Below are positions 17,547 through 26,405 of a stretch of 50,999 bases of DNA, piece by piece. The first letter of the stretch is position 1, and the number at the start of each line of letters is the position of its first letter. The DNA is from an uncultured Pelagibacteraceae bacterium (GTDB lineage: Bacteria; Pseudomonadota; Alphaproteobacteria; Pelagibacterales; Pelagibacteraceae). A program made the position numbers and the translations under genes. Location of the stretch: the NCBI GenBank assembly GCA_902626725.1, contig CACOGI010000006.1:1-50999 (forward strand), given 5' to 3'. Under the pieces are notes generated by a model. That model was not told the origin of the DNA and did no database searches. It saw only the letters and a program-made list of their open reading frames with translations.

Positions 17547-18061
17547 TGAATGATCCCTTCTATCTCTGAATATAAATTTTCATTTATTGGACCTATAATT
17601 TTTTTGATTATCTTTCTTTTATGAATTAAGAAAGATTCAGGAACACCATAAGCCCCCCATTCAATAGCTATTGTGCCATTTTCATCAATTAAAATTTGAT
17701 CATATGGATTTTTTAATTCTCTCAAAAAATTAGAAGCGTTTTTTTCTTTATCTTTATAATTAAGCCCAATTATTTTTAAATTCTTTTGTTCTTTTAATTT
17801 CATCAAAAAATTATGTTCTTCTCTACATGGAACACACCATGAGGCCCAAACATTAATTAAGTAAAATTGATTGCCAATAAAAATTTCCTCAGAATTTTTT
17901 TCGATGTCCATTTTAAATATCTTTGCTGAAAATGAAGGAATTTCTTTTTCAAAATTTATATTGGGTGTATAAAAACTTGTTTTCTGAAGAGCCTTAAAAA
18001 AAATAGCGAACACTATAAAAAAAAATAAAATTGATAGAATAGGTATAATTTTAAACTTCAT
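17543..18061 (-). CDS. ccmG: Thiol:disulfide interchange protein CcmG (DsbE)
   Basis: A 172-residue membrane-anchored thioredoxin-fold protein: N-terminal helix (about 4-24), then the active site WASWCVPCREE with Cys76 and Cys79, and the GVPESFLI segment carrying the cis-proline of the fold. It keeps apocytochrome thiols reduced in the periplasm. It overlaps ccmF at its 5' end (11 bases) and ccmH at its 3' end (four bases), so the three are tightly coupled. Confidence 0.93.
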   Translation of the reverse strand: MKFKIIPILSILFFFIVFAIFFKALQKTSFYTPNINFEKEIPSFSAKIFKMDIEKNSEEIFIGNQFYLINVWASWCVPCREEHNFLMKLKEQKNLKIIGLNYKDKEKNASNFLRELKNPYDQILIDENGTIAIEWGAYGVPESFLIHKRKIIKKIIGPINENLYSEIEGIIQ

Positions 18062-19928
18062 GTTTCTTTTTGAATAAACTTATCAAACCACCAAAACTAA
18101 TGATAGAGACTGAGGCCCAAATCCAAATCATAAATGGTTTGTGTTGATATCTAATATTAAAATAATTTTGGTTTTGAACCAAATTCATAGTCATAAATTT
18201 ATCAGATAATAAATTAATTTTTATATCTGCTTCACTTGTCACTATGTTTGGTTGATTATAAATTCTTAATTCAGGAATTAAAGTTTGTTTAATATTTTCA
18301 GAGTCTACAATATTAAATTTTCCAATAATCGTCTCATAATTTTGTCCCTTTTTTTTTGTTACTTTTTCAAAAAAAATAATTACATCTTTAGATTTAAAAG
18401 TTTCACCTACTTTTAGATTCGTGATTATCTCACTTGAAAAAATATTATTAAATAAAACACTAAGAATAAATAAGCTAAACCCAAAATGAGAAATATTTTG
18501 AGCTAGGTTTTGAAACTTATGAACAAAAAAATCTCTCGTGGTAATAAAGAATAAATAAAAACCAGATGATATCAGAATAGTATTTACAAGAAAATCAATT
18601 TTTAAATTAATTATTATTAAAGATGATAAAATCAGTGAAATTATTAAAAATGAAAACAAATAAAATTTATTTCTCAAATCTGATTTAATCCAATTTAATT
18701 TTGGGCCAATTGCCATTGCTAAAAGAAAAGGAATCAAAAAAGGTATTATTAATTTATGATAAAAGGGAGGCCCAACAGAAATTTTTTCTGACGAAATCAC
18801 ATCTAAAAAAATTGGATAAATAGTTCCAATTAAAATAACTGATAAGAAATACATCATAAACCAATTATTCACTAAAATTGCAGTTTCTTTACTTAACCAA
18901 AAAAAAGAATTTATTTTTACGTTATCTGGTTTGTAAAAAAAGAAAAAAATAAAAAGAGCTAAAAATATTAATGAAAATAAAAAAATTAATATAAATACTC
19001 CACGTTCTGGATCGTTTGCGAATGTATGCACTGAATTTAAAATTCCAGATCTAACCAAAAAAGTTCCACACATACTTAAAGTAAATGTTGTGATCGATAG
19101 AATTATTACCCAAGAAGTAAGAATAGGTTTTTTTTCTAGAACCAGAACACAATGAAAAAGGGTTGTTAATGCTATCCAGGGCATCAATGATACATTTTCT
19201 ACTGGATCCCAAAACCAAAATCCGCCCCAGCCTAATTCGTAGTAAGCCCAAATAGATCCTAATAAAATTCCAAGAGTTAAAAAAATCCAAGATACTAATA
19301 TCCATTTTTTAATGTGTTTTGCCCATTCTTTTGATACCCAGTTTAAAGTCATGGCAGCAAGTGCTGATGAAAAAATTATTGATGATCCAACATAACCTAA
19401 ATATAAAATTGGTGGATGAATTGCTAATGCTGGATCTTGTAAAATAGGATTAAGCCCTAAGCCTTCTTTAGGTTCTGGATAAATATAATTAAATGGATTT
19501 GAAGTTTTAATTATAAAAATAAAAAAACCAATTATAATTACTTGCTGAAATAACAAAGTAAGAATTCTGTAATCTTTTAATTGGTTTTTAGTATTTAATA
19601 AAAAAATTGATATAAAAAGTGTTAATACTAATAACCAAAGTAAAAGGCTACCCTCGTGATTTCCCCAGGCTCCCGAAATTTTATAAAAAAGTGGTTTAGT
19701 TGTATGCGAATGATTAAATACAGTCTCATTACTAAAATCTGAGATTACAAAAGACAAAATTAGTCCAAAAAAACTTATAACTACAAACAATAATTGTAAT
19801 AAAGAGAAAGACAGAATCTTGCTATCAAATAAATTTGAATTTTTAAAATTTTTTATAGAGAAAAAAATTATTAAAAATGAACAACCTAGTCCAAATAACA
19901 AAGAATAGGATCCAATCAAACTAGGCAA
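18051..19928 (-). CDS. ccmF: Haem lyase CcmF
   Basis: CcmF is the large integral membrane component of cytochrome c haem lyase. The 625-residue protein has about fifteen helices and the tryptophan-rich haem-handling motif ELGWGGFWFWDPVENVSL near residue 232, preceded by the conserved GAWGNHEGSLLLW and ALAIHPPILYLGYVG. The C-terminal periplasmic domain (about 495-600) is present. It starts four bases after ccmE and overlaps ccmG. Confidence 0.96.
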   Translation of the reverse strand: MPSLIGSYSLLFGLGCSFLIIFFSIKNFKNSNLFDSKILSFSLLQLLFVVISFFGLILSFVISDFSNETVFNHSHTTKPLFYKISGAWGNHEGSLLLWLLVLTLFISIFLLNTKNQLKDYRILTLLFQQVIIIGFFIFIIKTSNPFNYIYPEPKEGLGLNPILQDPALAIHPPILYLGYVGSSIIFSSALAAMTLNWVSKEWAKHIKKWILVSWIFLTLGILLGSIWAYYELGWGGFWFWDPVENVSLMPWIALTTLFHCVLVLEKKPILTSWVIILSITTFTLSMCGTFLVRSGILNSVHTFANDPERGVFILIFLFSLIFLALFIFFFFYKPDNVKINSFFWLSKETAILVNNWFMMYFLSVILIGTIYPIFLDVISSEKISVGPPFYHKLIIPFLIPFLLAMAIGPKLNWIKSDLRNKFYLFSFLIISLILSSLIIINLKIDFLVNTILISSGFYLFFITTRDFFVHKFQNLAQNISHFGFSLFILSVLFNNIFSSEIITNLKVGETFKSKDVIIFFEKVTKKKGQNYETIIGKFNIVDSENIKQTLIPELRIYNQPNIVTSEADIKINLLSDKFMTMNLVQNQNYFNIRYQHKPFMIWIWASVSIISFGGLISLFKKKHEV

Positions 19929-19931
19929 AAT

Positions 19932-20351
19932 TTATTTCTCCTCCATTGCTGCTTTTACTTCTGGTGGCATATAATTTTCATCATGTTTAGCTAAAATTTT
20001 GGTAGCTAGAAAATAGTTCTTATCTTTTAAATAACCTTCTGCAACCACACCTTTACCTTCCTCAAAAAGATTTGGAATAACACCAGAATATACCACGTTT
20101 ATTTCATTTTTAAAATCTGTGATAATGAATTTCACTTCCTTAGATACAACAGATATTGAGTCTTTTTTTACCATGCCTCCAACCCTTATTTTTTTTTTCT
20201 TTATCTCTGTCAAAGCTTTAATTTCTGATGGCGACTGAAAAAAAACAACATTTTCCTCCAGTGATTTTAAAATAAGAAAAGTTGTTAGAATTAAAATAAG
20301 TATAATTAATAATATGAATAAAAATCTTAGTTTAACCTTACGACCATACAT
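19932..20351 (-). CDS. ccmE: Haem chaperone CcmE
   Basis: CcmE carries haem covalently in the periplasm from CcmC to CcmF. The 139-residue protein has an N-terminal membrane anchor (about 8-29), the OB-fold core ([19 protein letters not shown]) and the haem-binding His123 with Tyr127 in [13 protein letters not shown]. That is the His type, not the Cys type of some archaea. It lies between ccmD (11 bases) and ccmF. Confidence 0.95.
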   Translation of the reverse strand: MYGRKVKLRFLFILLIILILILTTFLILKSLEENVVFFQSPSEIKALTEIKKKKIRVGGMVKKDSISVVSKEVKFIITDFKNEINVVYSGVIPNLFEEGKGVVAEGYLKDKNYFLATKILAKHDENYMPPEVKAAMEEK

Positions 20352-20362
20352 GTTTTTAAAAG

Positions 20363-20590
20363 TTAAATACTTGAAGTGTTAGATAAAATTTCTTTATTTA
20401 TACTTTGCGATTTTGCAAGAGCTGCTCTTTGAGGGTTTAAACTTCCAAATTTAATAATAAATTTATTTTTCTCTTTTACATATTGAGCTTTTGTAAAAAC
20501 ATACAGTGTCACAAAACTCAAAAGAGTAAACGCAAAAGCAGACCAAACGTAAAGTCCATATCCATCCATTAATAGTGTTTCATTATTCAT
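20363..20590 (-). CDS. ccmD: Haem exporter accessory protein CcmD
   Basis: A 75-residue single-helix protein. The motif [15 protein letters not shown] fits the CcmD pattern (YVWxAY followed by one helix), and the position between ccmC and ccmE is diagnostic. CcmD helps release holo-CcmE from the CcmABC complex. Its C-terminal tail is longer than in short CcmD proteins. The start overlaps the ccmC stop by four bases. Confidence 0.85.
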   Translation of the reverse strand: MNNETLLMDGYGLYVWSAFAFTLLSFVTLYVFTKAQYVKEKNKFIIKFGSLNPQRAALAKSQSINKEILSNTSSI

Positions 20591-21294
20591 AATCTATCGA
20601 GGCCCTTATTTTTAATCTTTATCAGTTCTGTATTATATTTCATTAAAAAAATTAACAGAGAAAATAGAGCAAATGCCGCAGTCATAATTAATAATGGGAA
20701 GAGCATTGAAATATGTATTGATGATTTTGATAAGATGTTAATTGAAGCAGGTTGATGCAACGTGTTCCACCAATCTACGGAATATTTAATTATTGGTACA
20801 TTAATTATTCCCAGGATTGTTATAATTGTAGTAATCTTAGATGCTTTATCGTTATTTTCATAAATCCTCCAGGCAACCAAATACAAAATATAAAACAATA
20901 CTAAAATTAACATGGACGTGATTCTTGCATCCCAGGCCCACCATGTTCCCCATGTCGGTTTGCCCCAAATCGAACCTGTAACTAAAGCTACAATATTAAA
21001 CACTAAACCAGATGGTGCTAAACTCTTTGAAATTAAAAAAAAATTTTGAATTTTAAAAATATATCCAACTACTGATAAGAATGTAATTGTAGAAAAAATT
21101 CCAAGAGATATCCATGCTGCTGGAACATGTACATACATAATTCGCACAGAATGGCTTTGTTTATAATCTTGTGGTGACAATATTAAAGCTTCAGTAAGTC
21201 CGATTGTGAGTATAATTATAAATAATACCAAGACATATTTAGGAGCTTTGGAGGTTATAGAAAAAATTTTATTAGGTTCAAAAAACTTAAACAT
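20587..21294 (-). CDS. ccmC: Haem exporter protein CcmC
   Basis: CcmC loads haem onto CcmE. The 235-residue protein has about six helices, the tryptophan-rich motif WGTWWAWDARITSMLIL (about 122-138) and periplasmic His residues in MYVHVPAAW and LHQPAS, which are the expected haem ligands. It is the first ccm gene here; ccmA and ccmB are not upstream, where hspQ lies instead. The gene follows a 176-base gap with a structured leader. Confidence 0.95.
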   Translation of the reverse strand: MFKFFEPNKIFSITSKAPKYVLVLFIIILTIGLTEALILSPQDYKQSHSVRIMYVHVPAAWISLGIFSTITFLSVVGYIFKIQNFFLISKSLAPSGLVFNIVALVTGSIWGKPTWGTWWAWDARITSMLILVLFYILYLVAWRIYENNDKASKITTIITILGIINVPIIKYSVDWWNTLHQPASINILSKSSIHISMLFPLLIMTAAFALFSLLIFLMKYNTELIKIKNKGLDRL

Positions 21295-21340
21295 TGTTAA
21301 TTTATATTTTAATTATAGGATTTTTAGTATGAAATTAGTA

Positions 21341-21402
21341 TCTGATCAAGAATGTAGAGGGAGATAATAACGAAGGGTCAATAAATAACACTCTTGATCA
21401 GA
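21341..21402 (-). ncRNA. Structured leader hairpin upstream of ccmC
   Basis: The perfect 11-bp inverted repeat TCTGATCAAGA/TCTTGATCAGA (21341-21351 and 21392-21402) encloses about 40 bases in which two CCC-containing stretches stand out on the minus strand (GACCCTTCG and TCTCCCTCTAC). It begins just after a good -10 box, so in the transcript it would form at the very 5' end of the ccm leader. It could be a cis-regulator of ccm expression, a processed small RNA, or a palindromic protein site. I do not recognise a known riboswitch class in it. Confidence 0.45.
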
Positions 21403-21406
21403 ATTA

Positions 21407-21435
21407 ATTATATCTTAACAATCTGCTGTGTCGAA
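21407..21435 (-). promoter_or_regulatory. Candidate ccm operon promoter
   Basis: Minus-strand TATAAT (21412-21407) with TTCGAC (21435-21430) 17 bases upstream. The predicted start near 21400 coincides with the leader hairpin. The -10 is perfect, the -35 weak. Confidence 0.4.
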
Positions 21436-21469
21436 GATTTGAGCTAATTGTGTTAAAAAAATGATTTTT

Positions 21470-21790
21470 CTAGTTTGAAAGCTTAAAATAACTTGAACCC
21501 TTTTTTCCTGAAAAAATTTCCTCAATTAAAGGATGTTTTATGGGTTCATCTGAATCATCCATCAGTAAGTTCTGTTCAGAAACATATGCCTCATAAGTAA
21601 TCTCATCATTTTCGGCAAGAAGATGATAAAAAGGTTGGTCTTTTCTAGGTCTAACGTTTTTTGGTATTGATTGATACCATTCCTCAGAATTATTAAATTC
21701 AAAATCAACATCATAAATCACACCTCTGAATTCAAAGTGTTTATGTTTGACTATTTCACCTATTGAAAATTTAGCTTTTTGAATTGCCAT
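21470..21790 (-). CDS. hspQ: Heat shock protein HspQ (YccV-like)
   Basis: A 106-residue protein with the YccV/hemimethylated-DNA-binding-type SH3-like fold: AKFSIGEIVKHKHFEFRGVIYDVD at the start of the domain, then DQPFYHLLAEND, EAYVSEQNLL and HPLIEEIF, all typical of HspQ. In enterobacteria HspQ is a specificity-enhancing factor of Lon and affects DnaA stability. It is divergent from ispZ and the most upstream gene of the minus-strand run. Confidence 0.88.
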   Translation of the reverse strand: MAIQKAKFSIGEIVKHKHFEFRGVIYDVDFEFNNSEEWYQSIPKNVRPRKDQPFYHLLAENDEITYEAYVSEQNLLMDDSDEPIKHPLIEEIFSGKKGSSYFKLSN

Positions 21791-21878
21791 TATTCTTTAG
21801 TATGGGTATTTAAATATAAAAATCAATAAGAAAAATTATAATTTTTCCTTAATAACTATTTGTGTTAATATCTTTAAA

Positions 21879-22433
21879 GTGAACAAATCTTTTTTAAAGT
21901 TTCTTACTGATTTTGGACCATTAATTATTTTTTTTTACTACTACTACGATAGTGGAAAAAATTTAAAAACTGCTATACCTCCTTTTATAATTGCGACAAT
22001 TTTAGCATTAGCTGTAATGTGGATCTTAGAAAAAAAAATTCCTAAAGTTCCTCTACTAAGCGGAATATTAATTACTTTATTTGGTGGTTTAACAATTTAT
22101 TTTAACAACCCAGTTTTTATTTATATGAAACCTACAATAATAAATATTTTGTTTGGTTTTGCTTTGATATTTGGTAAATTTTTTTCTAACGAACCAGTTT
22201 TAAAAAAACTTATGGGAAAATCAATTTCATTAACTAATGAGGGTTGGGAAGTTTTGAACAAAAGATGGATATATTTTTTCTTTGGCCTTGCATTACTAAA
22301 TGAGTTAGTCTGGAGAACTCAATCAGAGGAATTTTGGGTAAATTTTAAAGTATGGGGTTTATTGCCAATAACTTTAATTTTCACCGGTTTTCAAATAGGT
22401 ATAATTAATAAATACAAAATCAATGAACAATAA
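21879..22433 (+). CDS. ispZ: Intracellular septation protein A family (YciB/IspZ)
   Basis: A 184-residue membrane protein with about five helices. The family shows in FLTDFGPLIIFFYYYY near the N-terminus, LTLFGGLT-like segment TLFGGLTIYFNNPVFI, KPTIINILFG and LTNEGWEVLNKRWIYFF, then LNELVWRTQSEEFWVNFK. YciB proteins are linked to cell-envelope synthesis at septation. The start is a GTG (MNKSFLKF), the only initiator fitting the conserved N-terminus. It overlaps the DUF2794 gene by 11 bases. Confidence 0.9.
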   Translation: MNKSFLKFLTDFGPLIIFFYYYYDSGKNLKTAIPPFIIATILALAVMWILEKKIPKVPLLSGILITLFGGLTIYFNNPVFIYMKPTIINILFGFALIFGKFFSNEPVLKKLMGKSISLTNEGWEVLNKRWIYFFFGLALLNELVWRTQSEEFWVNFKVWGLLPITLIFTGFQIGIINKYKINEQ

Positions 22434-22767
22434 TTTACGATTAGTCATAAATAACGTTAATGACAAGAAATTGGAAACTAAACATTTTTTCGAAAAAGAC
22501 GAATTAAAAATTATTTTAGACTTGTATGCTAAAATGGTTTCGGAAGGCTCTTGGAAGGATTATGGACTTAATATTTCTAGCAAGCAAGTAGGTTTTAGTG
22601 TTTTTAAAAATGCAGCGGAAAACGCACTTTATAAAATATGCAAAAACTTCAAGCCAAAAAACAAAAACTTAAAATATTTAATAACTGATACCAATGGAAA
22701 AATTATTAAAAATTCTTATGATCTAAATACGCTTTTAAAAAATACTAACTGGAAAAAACTTGGATAA
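22423..22767 (+). CDS. DUF2794 family protein
   Basis: A 114-residue protein. The pattern HFFEKDELKIILDLYAKMV, then EGSWKDYGLN, VGFSVFKNAAENALYKI and LKYLITDTNGKII matches the alphaproteobacterial DUF2794 family, whose function is unknown. It overlaps ispZ by 11 bases and converges with the Bax-inhibitor-like gene. The family is, as far as I know, restricted to alphaproteobacteria, so it supports the taxonomic reading. Confidence 0.8.
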   Translation: MNNNLRLVINNVNDKKLETKHFFEKDELKIILDLYAKMVSEGSWKDYGLNISSKQVGFSVFKNAAENALYKICKNFKPKNKNLKYLITDTNGKIIKNSYDLNTLLKNTNWKKLG

Positions 22768-22773
22768 TTAAAG

Positions 22774-23535
22774 TTATCTTCGCTGACCGAAAAGTCTAAG
22801 CAACATTATAAATAAATTTATGAAATCTAGATAAAGAGTTAATGCACCCATTACTGCTTTTTTACCCATTAATTCACCTGAGTCTGAAGCTGTATACATA
22901 TTTTTAATTTTTTGAGTATCATACGCAGTTAAGCCCACAAATATCAAAACTCCTAAGATTGAAATGACAAAATACATCATTGAAGATTTCATAAAAATAT
23001 TAACTATTGATGCAATTATTATTCCAATTAACCCCATCATCAAAAAAGATCCAAGTTTCGTAAGATCTCTTTTTGTAGTGTAACCATAAATACTCATTGC
23101 ACCAAATGTTGCTGATGTAATAAAGAACACTCTTGTTACACTCATCCCAGTGTAAACTAATAATATAGAAGACAGAGATAGTCCCATTAATGCTGCAAAA
23201 ACCCAAAATGTAGTTTGTGCTTTTGATGCGCTCATTTTATTAATTCCAAAACTCATATAAAAAACAATTCCAAGCGGAGCTAGCATTACTAACCATTTTA
23301 AACCTGATAAATATATTGCATTACCCATTTGCGTAAGTCCTACGATAGATCCTGAAGCATCAGTAACGACTGACATTTTAAAAGTTAACAGGGCAATTAT
23401 TCCAGTAAGCAAAACTCCTGTTGCCATATAATTATAAACTTTAAGCATATAACCTCTTAAGCCCTCATCAGTTACAACAGTATCTTGAGCAGATGCTTTA
23501 GCTCTAGCAAGTATTCCTTTTTTATCAAATTCCAT
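22774..23535 (-). CDS. Bax inhibitor-1/YccA family membrane protein
   Basis: A 253-residue protein with seven helices. A hydrophilic N-terminal stretch (about 1-25) precedes LRGYMLKVYNYMATGVLLTG, and GLTAYDTQKIKNMY with the C-terminal LYLDFINLFIMLLRLFGQRR is diagnostic of the BI-1/YbhL family. The conserved Asp residues in AYDTQ and YLDF correspond to the pH-sensing pair of bacterial BI-1 homologues that leak calcium. It is divergent from the aldo/keto reductase gene. Confidence 0.93.
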   Translation of the reverse strand: MEFDKKGILARAKASAQDTVVTDEGLRGYMLKVYNYMATGVLLTGIIALLTFKMSVVTDASGSIVGLTQMGNAIYLSGLKWLVMLAPLGIVFYMSFGINKMSASKAQTTFWVFAALMGLSLSSILLVYTGMSVTRVFFITSATFGAMSIYGYTTKRDLTKLGSFLMMGLIGIIIASIVNIFMKSSMMYFVISILGVLIFVGLTAYDTQKIKNMYTASDSGELMGKKAVMGALTLYLDFINLFIMLLRLFGQRR

Positions 23536-23616
23536 GATGTATGAAATATATAATCTTTTACTAATTATTCAAGATACCTTAAAAGATTAATAAAAAATTA
23601 AAACTCAAAAACCTTT

Positions 23617-24654
23617 ATGAATTATAAAAAATTAGGAAATACTGATCTTAATGTAAGTACAATTTGTCTCGGTACAATGACTTGGGGCGAGCAAAACACG
23701 CAGAAGGAGGGTTTTGATCAAATGGACTATGCTCTGGACCAAGGTGTAAATTTTTGGGATACCGCTGAATTATATGCAATTCCACCTAAGGAAAATACTT
23801 ATGGTAAAACTGAGGAAGTAATTGGTAATTGGTTTGAAAAATCAAATAAAAGAAATGAAGTTGTTCTAGCGACAAAAGTTGCAGGCCCAGGTTTGAATTG
23901 GATTAGAGGCGGAGGAAATCAGTATGATGAAAAAAACTTAAATGAAGCAGTAGACGGAAGTTTAAGAAGATTAAAAACAGATTATATAGACTTATATCAA
24001 CTTCATTGGCCTGAAAGAAAAAGTAATTTTTTTGGAAGGCTTGGATATCAACATAAAGATGAAAATGACTGGAATAAATTTGAGGATATTCTCAATTCAT
24101 TAGATAAAATTATAAATAGCGGTAAAATTAGATACATCGGACTTTCTAATGAAACTGCATGGGGTTTGTCAAAATTTTTAGAAATATCAAAAATAAAACA
24201 GCTCCCACGAATAATGTCTGTTCAAAATCCATACAGTCTATTAAATAGAACCTATGAGATTGGTCTTGCTGAGGTCTCAATAAGAGAGGAAAGCGGCTTG
24301 TTAGCTTACTCACCTTTAGCATTTGGTTATTTAACTGGAAAATATAGAAATGGAGAGTTGCCAAAAGATTCGAGAATGAAATTGTTTGGAGATCAATTTG
24401 TGAGATATAAAACAGAAAATGGTCAATTAGCTATTGAAAAGTATAATGAAATAGCAAATAAATATGAATTAAATTTTGCACAAATGAGTTTAAAATTTTG
24501 TGAACTTCAGCCCTTTGTTACTAGTGTAATAATTGGGGCTACAACAATGGATCAGTTGAAAACTGATATAGAAAGTGTAAATATAAATTTATCTGAAGAA
24601 GTTATAAATGAAATTAATGAAATACAAAAAATTTACCCCAATCCATGTCCATAA
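23617..24654 (+). CDS. Aldo/keto reductase (Tas-like)
   Basis: A 345-residue NADPH-dependent oxidoreductase with the TIM-barrel AKR fold. Features are the start MNYKKLGNTDLNVSTICLG, the catalytic Asp in FWDTAELYAIPP with Tyr following, Lys in LATKVAG, His in YQLHWPER and the cofactor motif SVIIGATTMDQL. The insertion with AIPPKENTYGKTEE and the length fit the Tas subgroup. The physiological substrate is unknown. It overlaps the next gene by ten bases. Confidence 0.92.
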   Translation: MNYKKLGNTDLNVSTICLGTMTWGEQNTQKEGFDQMDYALDQGVNFWDTAELYAIPPKENTYGKTEEVIGNWFEKSNKRNEVVLATKVAGPGLNWIRGGGNQYDEKNLNEAVDGSLRRLKTDYIDLYQLHWPERKSNFFGRLGYQHKDENDWNKFEDILNSLDKIINSGKIRYIGLSNETAWGLSKFLEISKIKQLPRIMSVQNPYSLLNRTYEIGLAEVSIREESGLLAYSPLAFGYLTGKYRNGELPKDSRMKLFGDQFVRYKTENGQLAIEKYNEIANKYELNFAQMSLKFCELQPFVTSVIIGATTMDQLKTDIESVNINLSEEVINEINEIQKIYPNPCP

Positions 24655-25157
24655 TTAAAAAAACTTTATTTTTATCTCTAATTATTTTGATAATTACTTT
24701 ATCAAAAACATATGCGCAGGATTTAAAAAAGATTGGGAAATTTAAAGATTGGGATGTAATGGTAATGTCTGAAGCTTCCGGAAAAGTATGTTTTGCTCAA
24801 TCGACTCCTGTTTTGCAAGCACCCAAAAAAAATAAAAGAGATGCGAGATTGTTTGTAACATTTAGGCCAGCTGAAAAAATATCAAATGAAATTAGTACGA
24901 CTTCAGGTTATGAATTTAACAAAAATAATTCTGTTTTAGCAAGCTCTGGAAATAATAAATTTAAGTTTGACATAAAACAACAAGGCTTTGCTTGGATGAC
25001 CAGTAACAAAAAAGAAAACATAATGGTTAAAATAATGAAAAAAGGTTCAAGAATCATGGTCACTGGTTACAATGAAAAAGGATCTCAAACTATAGATCAT
25101 TACTCTCTGCTTGGTTTTACTAAAGCATATAGCGCTGCAAAAAAAGCTTGCAGTTAA
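24645..25157 (+). CDS. Invasion-associated locus B (IalB)-like exported protein
   Basis: A 170-residue protein with a signal peptide (SIIKKTLFLSLIILIITLSK, cleavage after YAQ near 25). The mature domain begins KIGKFKDWDVMVM and has a Cys in GKVCFAQSTP and a C-terminal Cys in AAKKACS, the spacing of the IalB family. In Bartonella IalB affects erythrocyte invasion, but the family is widespread in free-living alphaproteobacteria, where its role is unclear. The gene overlaps the aldo/keto reductase by ten bases and precedes argG by three. Confidence 0.8.
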   Translation: MSIIKKTLFLSLIILIITLSKTYAQDLKKIGKFKDWDVMVMSEASGKVCFAQSTPVLQAPKKNKRDARLFVTFRPAEKISNEISTTSGYEFNKNNSVLASSGNNKFKFDIKQQGFAWMTSNKKENIMVKIMKKGSRIMVTGYNEKGSQTIDHYSLLGFTKAYSAAKKACS

Positions 25158-25160
25158 TTA

Positions 25161-26348
25161 ATGAAATCAAAAAAAAGAATTGTTTTAGCTTACTCAGGTG
25201 GTTTAGATACATCCATAATTCTTAAATGGTTACAAGAAAATTATAATGCTGAAGTTATTTGTTACACAGCAGACATTGGACAAAAAATCAATGTAAAAAA
25301 AATTAAATCTAATGCAAAAAAGTTTGGAGTTAAGAATGTAATTATCAAAAATTTAAAGGATATTTTTGTAAGAGATTACGTTTTTCCAATGATCCGTGGT
25401 CACGCAGTTTATGAGGGTGTTTATTTAATGGGAACATCCATTGCAAGACCGTTAATTGCAAAAGATCAAATAAGAGTTGCAAAAAAATATAAAGCGTTTG
25501 CAGTTTCTCATGGTGCAACTGGAAAAGGAAATGATCAAGTGAGATTTGAGCTTGGGTATCATTACTTTGGACCGAAAATTAAAATAATAGCACCTTGGAG
25601 AATATGGAAATTAAAATCAAGAACAGATTTAATTAATTATGCAAAAAAACATGATGTTCCTATACCAAAAGATAAAAAAGGACAGTCTCCTTTTTCAGTA
25701 GACGATAATTTATTTCATACTTCAACTGAAGGAAAAGTTTTAGAAAATCCAAAAAATGCTGCTCCTGAATTTATTTTTCAAAGAACAATTTCACCAGAAA
25801 AAGCTTCTAATAAAACTACGTTTGTTTCCATAGCATTTAAAAATGGAGATCCAGTTAGTATTAATGGAAAAAAATTTAAACCCTCAAAATTACTTGAAAA
25901 ATTAAATCAATTAGCTGGAAAAAATGGTATTGGAAGAGTTGACCTGGTAGAAAATAGATTTCTTGGTATAAAATCAAGAGGAGTTTATGAAACTCCTGGG
26001 GGAACATTATTACTTCATGCTCATAGAGCTATTGAATCCGTAACATTAGATAAAGAAACGATGCATAAAAAAGATTTGATCATGCCTAGATATGCTCAAT
26101 TAATTTATAATGGATATTGGTTTTCAAACGAAAGATTTAAACTTCAAAAGATCGTAGATCTTAAAAGAAATAAAGTGAATGGATTAGTTAAATTAAAACT
26201 TTATAAAGGAAATATCTCTATTCAATCAAGAATTACAAAGAGTAAAGCATATTCAATGAAAAAAGTTTCTTTTGAGGAAAATAAAACCTTTAACAAATCT
26301 AACGTAGAAAGGTTTATTAATTATCATAAGAAAAAACTATATAATTAA
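25161..26348 (+). CDS. argG: Argininosuccinate synthase
   Basis: Catalyses ATP-dependent joining of citrulline and aspartate in arginine biosynthesis. The 395-residue protein has the ATP pyrophosphatase P-loop LAYSGGLDTSIIL (residues 9-21), SHGATGKGNDQVRFEL (the citrulline/aspartate site) and IAPWRIWKLKSR. Residue KA replaces the usual arginine-rich region in a few positions, but all main motifs are present. It follows the IalB-like gene by three bases, suggesting a common transcript. Confidence 0.97.
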   Translation: MKSKKRIVLAYSGGLDTSIILKWLQENYNAEVICYTADIGQKINVKKIKSNAKKFGVKNVIIKNLKDIFVRDYVFPMIRGHAVYEGVYLMGTSIARPLIAKDQIRVAKKYKAFAVSHGATGKGNDQVRFELGYHYFGPKIKIIAPWRIWKLKSRTDLINYAKKHDVPIPKDKKGQSPFSVDDNLFHTSTEGKVLENPKNAAPEFIFQRTISPEKASNKTTFVSIAFKNGDPVSINGKKFKPSKLLEKLNQLAGKNGIGRVDLVENRFLGIKSRGVYETPGGTLLLHAHRAIESVTLDKETMHKKDLIMPRYAQLIYNGYWFSNERFKLQKIVDLKRNKVNGLVKLKLYKGNISIQSRITKSKAYSMKKVSFEENKTFNKSNVERFINYHKKKLYN

Positions 26349-26358
26349 TAAATATTGA

Positions 26359-26376
26359 GACAAATTATAGTTTGTC
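26359..26376 (+). repeat. Short inverted repeat after argG
   Basis: GACAAA and TTTGTC flank a six-base loop in the 57-base gap between argG and the next gene. It may be a weak transcription stop for argG or an operator for the following gene; there is no clean U-tract. Confidence 0.3.
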
Positions 26377-26405
26377 AAAATTAAATTAAGTTATATCTTA
26401 GAAAT

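Noticed and set aside
21341..21402. Inverted repeat as CRISPR repeat or phage attachment site
   Set aside because: Only one copy, no cas genes, integrase or tRNA nearby; position after a promoter suggests a leader structure.
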